Shown: one piece after another, positions 1 through 5,348 of the stretch
How the letters are laid out: each line of letters opens with the position of its first letter
How positions within the stretch are numbered: position 1 is the stretch's first letter
Source: UBA2040 sp002332715
GTDB lineage: Bacteria; Bacteroidota; Bacteroidia; Flavobacteriales_D; Crocinitomicaceae
Direction of reading: 5' to 3'
Length of the DNA: 6,051 nt
Assembly: GCA_029242295.1 (NCBI GenBank)
Contig: JAQWUF010000209.1
Span: 1 to 6,051 of the forward strand
Notes under the pieces: model-generated
What the model saw: the letters and a program-made list of their open reading frames with translations, nothing else
Told to the model about the DNA's origin: nothing
Databases searched by the model: none
Made by a program: the position numbers and the translations under genes

Positions 1-118
1 TGTTGCCATTTTGGATAAAATTATGGCATTGCACTGTGCAAAAATTTGCATACATTATACCTTTTCACCCCCTTTTTGGGCCAAAAAAAGTCTTTTTCCA
101 AGAAAAGTTTAAGACAAC

Positions 119-155
119 AAAAAACCCAGCAAAGCCTTACGGTTACTGGGTTTTT
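119..155 (-). terminator. Intrinsic terminator downstream of tRNA-Val
   Basis: On the minus strand, four bases after the tRNA 3' end, there is a stem ACCCAG (146-151) pairing with CTGGGT (124-129), flanked by an A run before and a T run after (119-124), which is the form of a Rho-independent terminator. The loop of about 16 bases may pair weakly inside (CC/GG around TTAC). The A and T runs are present on both sides, so it could also stop plus-strand transcription entering from the left. No terminator is visible between folC and the tRNA, so this one may also end transcripts reading through from the folC operon; that part is inference. Confidence 0.75.
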
Positions 156-158
156 ATG

Positions 159-233
159 TGGGAGTTGAGGGATTCGAACCCCCGACCCTCTGCTTGTAAG
201 GCAGATGCTCTAAACCAACTGAGCTAAACTCCC
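159..233 (-). tRNA. tRNA-Val, anticodon UAC
   Basis: Read on the minus strand this folds into a standard 75-base cloverleaf. The acceptor stem is GGGAGTT (227-233) with AACTCCC (160-166) and discriminator A at 159. The D arm is GCTC/GAGC. The anticodon stem is TCTGC/GCAGA around the loop CTTACAA, placing TAC at the anticodon positions, so it reads valine GUA/GUG codons and possibly others by wobble. The T loop is TTCGAAT in a GGGGG/CCCTC stem. The 3' CCA is not encoded (the sequence after the discriminator is CAT), so CCA must be added by the nucleotidyltransferase. The gene has its own promoter upstream and a terminator just downstream. Confidence 0.96.
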
Positions 234-253
234 TTTTTACGCAGATGCGAGTG

Positions 254-283
254 CAAATATAATATGGTTTTTTCTATTAGCAA
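254..283 (-). promoter_or_regulatory. Bacteroidota-type promoter of the tRNA-Val gene
   Basis: On the minus strand a TTG (281-283) is followed after 19 bases by TATATTTG (254-261), an exact match to the Bacteroidota consensus TAnnTTTG at the expected spacing. Transcription would begin within about ten bases downstream, giving a short leader before the mature tRNA 5' end at 233. It lies in the 65-base gap after the folC stop codon, so the tRNA does not depend on the folC operon. The match is by eye; no start site has been mapped. Confidence 0.6.
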
Positions 284-298
284 CGCGAAACCTAACAA

Positions 299-1534
299 TT
301 ATTTTAAAAAATCGTGTAAAAGGAAAAAGCTACCGAAAGCTAAAATCGTATCCGATGGATTTGCAGCAAGTTGAGCAGCTTCCATCGCTACTTGCGCTTT
401 CTCAAATGATGTGTAATTTAAATCGTTTTTCTGAGCATGTTCTTCCAATACCGCTTTCTTGGTCGATCTTTCGTTCGTGAATTCTGTAAAATAATAGACA
501 TCTGTTTTTATAAACAAAGGAAAAATCGTATCGAAATCTTTGTCAGCACTGGAACCATAAACGATATGCAATTTCCCTTCTTTCATTTCAGATTTGAGAA
601 AGTCGAGCGTGTGTTGGATCCCTTCTTCGTTGTGCGAAACATCGTAAATTACTCTTGGAGTAGCAGAAATCACTTGCAAACGTGCTTGAAATCCAGTGTT
701 TTTATTGAGATTTGAAAGAGCAGCTGACCACTTACTAAAATCGAATTCGTACCCTGTTTGACCTATAATTAAACTGGCCAAACAAGCTGTTTTGAAATTC
801 TTTTTTTGATAATCGCCCAATAGGGGAAATTCTTGATCGAAATCTATGGCGTAACTGTCGGCATAATGAATTGGTGCGAGCAATAAATTCGCTCTTTTTT
901 CAAAAACAGAACTCGTTTTCTCTTGGAGATTTCCTACAATTACTGGAACACCTTCTTTTATAATTCCCGCTTTTTCTTCAGCAATTTGTTCAATCGTATC
1001 ACCAAGAAAATTGGTGTGTTCCAATGAAATTCCAGTGATAATTGAAATTTGGGGCAAAATAATATTTGTTGCATCTAATCGTCCACCCAATCCTGTTTCT
1101 ATCACACAGATGTCACAATTTTGATTTAAAAAGTGAACCAAAGACATCGTAAAACTAATCTCAAAAAAAGAGGGGTCGAAATCGAGTTTCAAAGCCTTGA
1201 TGCGTTCACAAAACACTACAACTTCCTCTTCAGCAATCATTTCACCATTGACACGAATCCGTTCTCGAAAATCGACTAAATGGGGTGAAGTAAAAAGTCC
1301 TGTTTTGAGCTTATTTTCAGTAAAGAAAGAAGCCAACATACATGCCGTTGAGCCTTTACCATTGCTGCCTGCGACATGGACAAACTTCAATTCATGATGT
1401 GGATTTCCAAGTGCGTCGCACAGTTTTTGGACATTTTCTAAGCCCGGTTTATACGCTGGTGAACCCATCAATTGATACGATGGAAATTGGGCGAAAAGCC
1501 AGTCTATGGTATCTTGGTAATTTGACTCAAGCAT
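299..1534 (-). CDS. folC: Bifunctional dihydrofolate synthase / folylpolyglutamate synthase
   Basis: This cytoplasmic Mur-ligase-family enzyme joins glutamate to dihydropteroate to make dihydrofolate and then lengthens the gamma-glutamyl tail of reduced folates, using ATP. At 411 residues it has the usual length. Visible motifs in order are the ATP-binding P-loop AGSNGKGS (residues 55-62), TSPHL (82-86) with the following DFRERIRVNG, ETGLGGRLDATN (146-157), LEHTNFLG (171-178), an EEKAGI segment whose K188 is the probable carbamylated lysine, and in the C-terminal domain ARLQ (284-287), DVSHN (298-302; DGAHN in many homologues), YGSSADKD (326-333) and the closing GSFFL (401-405). The ATG at 1532-1534 gives a normal N-terminus. 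It follows the TonB-like gene by 46 bases with no clear promoter or terminator between, so cotranscription is likely. Both activities are inferred from the family; some homologues have only one. Confidence 0.95.
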   Translation of the reverse strand: MLESNYQDTIDWLFAQFPSYQLMGSPAYKPGLENVQKLCDALGNPHHELKFVHVAGSNGKGSTACMLASFFTENKLKTGLFTSPHLVDFRERIRVNGEMIAEEEVVVFCERIKALKLDFDPSFFEISFTMSLVHFLNQNCDICVIETGLGGRLDATNIILPQISIITGISLEHTNFLGDTIEQIAEEKAGIIKEGVPVIVGNLQEKTSSVFEKRANLLLAPIHYADSYAIDFDQEFPLLGDYQKKNFKTACLASLIIGQTGYEFDFSKWSAALSNLNKNTGFQARLQVISATPRVIYDVSHNEEGIQHTLDFLKSEMKEGKLHIVYGSSADKDFDTIFPLFIKTDVYYFTEFTNERSTKKAVLEEHAQKNDLNYTSFEKAQVAMEAAQLAANPSDTILAFGSFFLLHDFLK

Positions 1535-1580
1535 TTCAAGGGGAATGAAAATTAAAAAAACAACTATTGGGAACGACTAA

Positions 1581-2315
1581 TTAGTTCGCGTTGACATTAA
1601 TCGTTATCGTCACTTGTTCTTGACCCGAACCTTGTTTTTTGGAAAAGCGCACATCAGAAATAACTGCCGCTCTTACTTTATTGATAATTCGTGCATCAGT
1701 CGTCGTCGTTCTTGAAGACAGATTATTCGCACTTAAAACTCTACCTTCCGAATTGATAATGACACGAAGATAAATGACATGATTCACGTCAGAATAAATA
1801 TCGTCCACATCAGGATCTGTCAATCGTTGTCGGCCAGTTCCGTCTCCTAATCCTCCAGGACCAGAACCTGAACCATTTCCTTCATCTTTTCCAAATGCAC
1901 CACTTCCATTACCATCATCACCTGTTCCTTTGCCACCAAACGGATTATCGTTTTGTTTTGCATTGGACGGATCATTTTGAGAATTAGCAGCGTCTGTCTT
2001 TTTACCTTTTCCTGTATTGGTGGTTGAAGTAGTACTTTTATTATTGGTAATAATCTCTTCCGTTTCAGGCTTCGGTTCCGTTACCGGATCTTTCGATGCA
2101 CTCCCTTCACTTCCTCCTCCAGCATCTACTTTCAGATTCTCTAGGTCAAGTTCCTCTAATTCAGTAAAAGCCTCTACTTTCGGTGGCTCTGGTTTAGGAT
2201 AGGCTACTTCGAATGACAAAAACAATAGCAAAAGTAAAATCAATACCAAGCCCAAGACAGCCGAAACAAGTCCAATCTTAATGTCTTTTTTATCTGATAT
2301 TGTAGGTGCTGCCAT
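1581..2315 (-). CDS. TonB-like energy transducer
   Basis: Probable TonB-family protein, which carries energy from the inner-membrane ExbB-ExbD motor across the periplasm to outer-membrane TonB-dependent receptors. Of 244 residues, 1-13 are cytoplasmic, about 14-36 form one very hydrophobic membrane anchor, and 40-48 are proline-rich (YPKPEPPKVE). An acidic stretch (50-64) follows, then a long low-complexity linker (65-165) rich in Gly, Ser, Asn, Thr and Asp, replacing the Pro/Lys-rich linker of classical TonB. The C-terminal part (about 175-244, with IYLRVIINSEGRVLSA) has the beta-alpha-beta pattern of a TonB C-terminal domain, but I do not see a full set of consensus residues. It starts 6 bases after the exbD stop, so it is translated with the channel genes. 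The family call rests partly on that context. Its receptor partner, or whether it serves receptors at all, cannot be told from here. Confidence 0.8.
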   Translation of the reverse strand: MAAPTISDKKDIKIGLVSAVLGLVLILLLLLFLSFEVAYPKPEPPKVEAFTELEELDLENLKVDAGGGSEGSASKDPVTEPKPETEEIITNNKSTTSTTNTGKGKKTDAANSQNDPSNAKQNDNPFGGKGTGDDGNGSGAFGKDEGNGSGSGPGGLGDGTGRQRLTDPDVDDIYSDVNHVIYLRVIINSEGRVLSANNLSSRTTTTDARIINKVRAAVISDVRFSKKQGSGQEQVTITINVNAN

Positions 2316-2321
2316 TACTAT

Positions 2322-2732
2322 TTATTTATTGTAAGCAATTACAGGATCCCACTCATTTGCTTGAGCCAATGCGAGAACTTTAAAAACTGCCTCATAAGAA
2401 GCTTCTTTATGTCCTGCTACTTTCAATTTCAATTCTCCTGATTTCAATACTGCATCCGAGGCCAATTCTTTTATATCGTCAAATTCCATCGTGGTTTCCA
2501 TACTTCCACCAGGCATGACAACATATCGATTGTCTTTTGTAATCAACACCGTTGCCGTTATTGGATTTGGGTCTGGCGGCAGTTTATCCTCTGCCTTTGG
2601 CAAATCCAGCGGGGTTTGGTTGTTCGACATCAAACTCATAATGATGAAGAAAATGAGCAATAAGAAGACCAAGTCGGTCATCGAAGCCATTCCGCCTTCT
2701 ACCTTAATCTTATTTCTTGATCCTAAGTTCAT
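2322..2732 (-). CDS. exbD: ExbD/TolR-family biopolymer transport protein
   Basis: This is the small single-span subunit of the ExbB-ExbD proton-driven motor. It has 136 residues, a normal family size. A short cytoplasmic N-terminus (1-17, with the VEGGMASMTD segment) leads into one membrane helix (about 18-36). D20, at the start of the helix in MTDLVFLLLIFF, matches the essential proton-carrying aspartate of ExbD/TolR. The rest (about 40-136) is a periplasmic domain. The start codon lies one base after the exbB stop, which indicates translational coupling, and the TonB-like gene follows after 6 bases. Only one exbD is present, whereas many Bacteroidota clusters carry two. ExbD and TolR are hard to separate by sequence; the downstream TonB-like gene favours ExbD. 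Confidence 0.92.
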   Translation of the reverse strand: MNLGSRNKIKVEGGMASMTDLVFLLLIFFIIMSLMSNNQTPLDLPKAEDKLPPDPNPITATVLITKDNRYVVMPGGSMETTMEFDDIKELASDAVLKSGELKLKVAGHKEASYEAVFKVLALAQANEWDPVIAYNK

Positions 2733-2733
2733 A

Positions 2734-3444
2734 CTAATTCCCTTTACCTGGTGCGTTCAACAAATCCATGAATTCCAATGCCGCATTTTCCATTTGGTAC
2801 ACCACATTTCCAATACGTCCAACTAGATAATTGTATCCCATAAAAGCTACAATACCAACAATCAGACCACCAACTGTAGTTACCATGGCTGTCATGATTC
2901 CCGGAGCGATAGTTTGAATCTCTAGAGTCGCTGCATTTTCCAAATCAATAAATACTTTCACCATACCAATTGTCGTTCCTAAGAACCCAATCATAGGTGC
3001 TGCTCCTGCCGCAGTAGCTAGGAAGCTCAAGCGTTGCTCTAGTCTTAGAACTTCTAGTTTTCCAGAATTTTCAATGGATGCGGCAATACTTTCGATCGGT
3101 TTCCCAATTCGAGCAATTCCTTTCTCCAACATTCGTGCTGAAGGTGAAGTAGATCGCGTACACAAATCTTTCGCTTGGTCAATTTTACCATCGCTCAAAT
3201 ACGTTTTGATATTCGCCAAGAAATTATCTTCCTCTTTCAAGGCTTTTCTCAAGGCTAAAAAACGTTCTACGAAAACGAAAATCGCATAACCAAGCATCAA
3301 AGCAAGGGCAATATTGATTACTAAACCAAATCCTTGACTTGATCGTCCGACGATACTCCAAAGCGATTGCTGTTCGGTACCCATGGTTGTTGCTGCTGTA
3401 TCAGCTACCTGCGAAGGTATCTGAAGTAAAAAGGTAAAGCTCAT
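2734..3444 (-). CDS. exbB: MotA/TolQ/ExbB-family proton channel subunit
   Basis: This is the channel-forming subunit that pairs with ExbD to convert proton flow into mechanical force on TonB. It has 236 residues. Three membrane segments are visible at about 40-62, 141-166 and 183-208, with a large cytoplasmic loop (65-140) between the first two, as in the family. Signature stretches are APMIGFLGTTIGMVKVF (149-165) and TAMVTTVGGLIVGIVAF (185-201), which line the pore in ExbB/TolQ. The N-terminal 30 residues form a short extension common in Bacteroidota homologues. An internal Met21 is an alternative start, but the ATG at 3442-3444 has an AGGA four bases upstream, one of the few Shine-Dalgarno-like sites here. 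It begins 41 bases after the nhaD stop, with no convincing promoter between, so it probably shares the nhaD transcript. Confidence 0.92.
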   Translation of the reverse strand: MSFTFLLQIPSQVADTAATTMGTEQQSLWSIVGRSSQGFGLVINIALALMLGYAIFVFVERFLALRKALKEEDNFLANIKTYLSDGKIDQAKDLCTRSTSPSARMLEKGIARIGKPIESIAASIENSGKLEVLRLEQRLSFLATAAGAAPMIGFLGTTIGMVKVFIDLENAATLEIQTIAPGIMTAMVTTVGGLIVGIVAFMGYNYLVGRIGNVVYQMENAALEFMDLLNAPGKGN

Positions 3445-3484
3445 AATCCTATAACGTTTTGTTACTTAATTTATTATCAATATT

Positions 3485-4828
3485 CTAAAAGATGGACTGT
3501 TGCAATAAAAATACACCAGCTCCAGCTAGGTATCCTACGACAGCTAACCAGGTAATGTTACGCAAATACCAGAAAAAAGATATCTTTTCCATTCCCATGG
3601 CTACAACCCCTGCCGCTGATCCGATGATCAACATACTTCCTCCCGTTCCAGCAGCGTAAGCGATAAAGTGCCAAACTGGAGTATCCATTGAATCTTGGAA
3701 CATACCCATTGATGCTGCTACTAGAGGAACATTATCGATGATAGCAGAACCAACACCCATCAACATCACAAAGATATTCTCAGGAATAGCAGCATTCACA
3801 TCTTGTCCGAAGTTGAAAATTAATCCAAGTGATTCTAGCGCTGCAACTGTCATCAAGATTCCCAGGAAGAATAAGATACTTGGCATTTCAATTTTCGATA
3901 AGGCTCGAAACGTTGGACCATGAGTATGCTCGTGACTTCCTGCATCTGTAATACTGAACTCTCGGTTGCTTTTAAACTCCGCCACCAAGGAAACAATACC
4001 CAGTGAAAGCATCATTCCCACGTATGGAGGCAAGTGCGTTACTGTTTTGAAAATAGGCACGAAAACTATCATTCCCAAACCAAGGAACAACATGAATTTA
4101 CTGTTTTTACTGACCTTCTCGGTGTCTTCTTCCATGGGAATATTCCCTTTAAATGGGCGAAGGAAAGTGGCCAAAAAAGTAGGAATTACGAAACAAACCA
4201 ATGAAGGAACAATCAAGTATTCTATAAGGTGTAATGAACTCACTTTATTATTCATCCAAAGCATAGTTGTGGTAACATCACCTATCGGTGACCATGCTCC
4301 TCCTGCATTTGCAGCGATAATGATTAAACCAGCAAACCAAATTCTTGTTTCAGAATCTTTGATGATTTTACGCAAAATAGTAATCAAAACGATGGTTGCA
4401 GTAAGGTTGTCGATAATCGCTGAAAGGATAAATGCTAAACCACAAACGATCCAAAGCAGTTTCTTTTTGTTTGTCGTTTTGATTGCTTTTTTTATAGCTT
4501 GAAAACCGTTGAAATGATCCGTAATCTCAACAATAGTCATAGCTCCGACTAAGAAAATTAAAATCTCACAAGTTTTACCAAAATGATGCAAAAGAGTTTC
4601 CTCCATCAAATGTAGTCGTTCAGGGTGTTTTAAAGCTGAATAAGCTTCAACTAAAGTGCTGTTACTACTATCAAACCATTGCGTAAATGAATCTAAACCG
4701 AATGCGATACCTGCCCAAGCCAAGGCCATCATGACCAATGCTGGAATTAGTTTGTCGATTTTAAGCGAATGCTCGATTGTAATTGCTAAGTATCCTAGTA
4801 TAAAAACGGATACGATAAAAACTTCCAT
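3485..4828 (-). CDS. nhaD: NhaD-type Na+/H+ antiporter
   Basis: This inner-membrane antiporter of the ion transporter (IT) superfamily exchanges cytoplasmic Na+ (or Li+) for external protons, supporting salt tolerance and pH balance. It has 447 very hydrophobic residues with roughly a dozen membrane segments. The two halves each carry a re-entrant-type signature: SAIIDNLTATIVL (136-148) and SAIIDNVPLVAAS (361-373), each followed by a Gly-rich segment, AANAGGAWSPIGD (172-184) and AGTGGSMLIIGSAAG (393-407). The acidic residues D140, D184 and D365 are good candidates for the ion site. A small His cluster (SHEHTHG, 298-304) sits in a loop between segments. The ATG at 4826-4828 gives an N-terminus that aligns with the relic copy upstream and lies 25 bases after a good promoter box. 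It is the first gene of the probable operon. Ion specificity is inferred from the family. Confidence 0.93.
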   Translation of the reverse strand: MEVFIVSVFILGYLAITIEHSLKIDKLIPALVMMALAWAGIAFGLDSFTQWFDSSNSTLVEAYSALKHPERLHLMEETLLHHFGKTCEILIFLVGAMTIVEITDHFNGFQAIKKAIKTTNKKKLLWIVCGLAFILSAIIDNLTATIVLITILRKIIKDSETRIWFAGLIIIAANAGGAWSPIGDVTTTMLWMNNKVSSLHLIEYLIVPSLVCFVIPTFLATFLRPFKGNIPMEEDTEKVSKNSKFMLFLGLGMIVFVPIFKTVTHLPPYVGMMLSLGIVSLVAEFKSNREFSITDAGSHEHTHGPTFRALSKIEMPSILFFLGILMTVAALESLGLIFNFGQDVNAAIPENIFVMLMGVGSAIIDNVPLVAASMGMFQDSMDTPVWHFIAYAAGTGGSMLIIGSAAGVVAMGMEKISFFWYLRNITWLAVVGYLAGAGVFLLQQSIF

Positions 4829-4853
4829 AGTTTGTTTTAATATGATTTGAGGT

Positions 4854-4886
4854 CAAAAATAACTATTCTGATAATGTGATAGTCAA
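4854..4886 (-). promoter_or_regulatory. Bacteroidota-type promoter of nhaD (and probably the operon)
   Basis: On the minus strand TTG (4884-4886) is followed after 22 bases by TATTTTTG (4854-4861), an exact fit to TAnnTTTG with spacing within the reported Bacteroidota range. The box ends 25 bases before the nhaD start codon, leaving a short leader with no Shine-Dalgarno sequence, which is normal for the phylum. The promoter lies in the gap between the nhaD relic and the intact gene. Confidence 0.55.
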
Positions 4887-4913
4887 CTCAAGATTATATT
4901 ATCCACTTTCTGA

Positions 4914-5141
4914 TAAAGAAATCAACAAATGCATTCTTCCTTCTATGGCAAGGCCAAGAATGGAATTTAACTCCGCCGTTTCTGAATTGAATCAATTTTG
5001 AACATCATCTAGACCAAAGGCAATTCCTGTCTAACAAGGAGCCATCATGAGTAAAAAAATTAACTTGTCGAATTTGAGGGTATGTTCTAAGGTAATCGCT
5101 GGATAGCCAATGATAAAATTAAACAGTAAAATGAGTTACAT
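4914..5141 (-). pseudogene. Decayed 5' fragment of a second nhaD gene
   Basis: Minus-strand translation from the ATG at 5139-5141 follows the N-terminus of the intact NhaD almost residue for residue. Shared blocks include GY-AIT-EH-LK-DKLI (relic codons 12-28), MMA, GIAFGLD and F-S; I count about 29 identical residues over 53 aligned positions, with one codon missing (NhaD A30). After that a weaker match remains (GRMHLL against ERLHLM, NhaD 70-75) and then similarity is lost. Three stops interrupt it: TAA at codon 2 (5136-5138), TAG at 5031-5033 in place of NhaD W38 and TGA at 4992-4994 in place of W51. The membrane pore regions are absent. This is a truncated, dead paralogue in the same orientation directly upstream of the intact gene, from a tandem duplication or an older nhaD pair. 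Confidence 0.88.
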
Positions 5142-5163
5142 TTTATACGAAATAAAAACGGCT

Positions 5164-5197
5164 CAAATGTATATTTTCTTTTCATTAACATGTTCAA
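5164..5197 (-). promoter_or_regulatory. Promoter-like element in front of the nhaD relic
   Basis: On the minus strand TTG (5195-5197) is followed after 23 bases by TACATTTG (5164-5171), again an exact TAnnTTTG match. It ends 22 bases before the relic's start codon, nearly the same distance as the promoter of the intact nhaD (25 bases). The element therefore looks like the original promoter of the dead gene. If still active it would make a transcript entering nhaD with a leader of roughly 330 bases. Activity is not shown. Confidence 0.4.
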
Positions 5198-5263
5198 TGA
5201 TAAGAAAATATTTTTGCTTAAACATAAGATACTTCGGCGAAAACCTCTTTAATCGCATGATTA

Positions 5264-5294
5264 TTGCAATTGTAAGAAATTAGTGTTATATTCA
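5264..5294 (+). promoter_or_regulatory. Possible promoter of the secreted coiled-coil protein gene
   Basis: TTG (5264-5266) is followed after 20 bases by TATATTCA (5287-5294), which matches six of eight positions of TAnnTTTG, counting the two free ones. It would leave a leader of about 50 bases before the ATG at 5349. The fit is imperfect and AT-rich DNA yields such matches by chance. Confidence 0.25.
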
Positions 5295-5348
5295 GGCCTA
5301 GTCAGCAATTATTTGTTATTTTTTATCAAAAATTTTAAAATATTAATT

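Larger units (their letters stand above)
5142..5348. other. Divergent intergenic region between the nhaD relic and the secreted-protein gene
   Basis: This stretch of about 207 bases is very AT-rich, with no credible coding frame and no RNA gene I can recognise. On the minus strand it holds the relic's promoter-like element. On the plus strand it must hold the promoter of the rightward gene; candidate boxes are at 5264-5294 and, without a matching upstream TTG, TATTTTTG at 5209-5216. Together with 4829-4913 and the relic it makes up the roughly 520 bases without an intact gene. Confidence 0.6.

Noticed and set aside
1..52. Possible start of a further minus-strand gene running off the left edge
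   Set aside because: Minus-strand ATGs at about 46-52 open short frames to the edge, and a G-rich stretch lies upstream, but 17 or so codons with no recognisable protein are not enough to support a gene.
3..227. Open frame of 74 codons on the plus strand at the left edge
   Set aside because: Its C-terminal half is the reverse strand of the tRNA-Val gene read as protein (the familiar ELRDSNPRPSACKADALNQLS artefact), and it also crosses the terminator. It is not a gene.
284..300. Hairpin after the folC stop as a terminator
   Set aside because: Only a 4-bp TTAG/CTAA stem with a large loop can be formed near here and no proper T run follows, so it is too weak to call.
2017..2202. Plus-strand open frame opposite the TonB-like linker
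   Set aside because: It arises from the low-complexity Gly/Ser/Thr codons of the real gene on the other strand and has no support of its own.
3966..4502. Open frame of 178 codons on the plus strand inside nhaD
   Set aside because: It is antisense to strongly conserved NhaD membrane segments and has no initiation signal or recognisable domain. It is a shadow of the real gene.
5031..5033. Reading the relic's stops as recoded tryptophan, which would make it an intact gene
   Set aside because: The three interruptions use all three stop codons (TAA, TAG, TGA), the intact genes here use TGG for Trp and end with ordinary stops, and the frame lacks the rest of NhaD. Decay is the simple explanation.
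5209..5216. TATTTTTG on the plus strand as the promoter of the secreted-protein gene
   Set aside because: The box matches TAnnTTTG exactly, but no TTG occurs 17-23 bases upstream and it would leave a leader of about 130 bases. I kept it only as a note.
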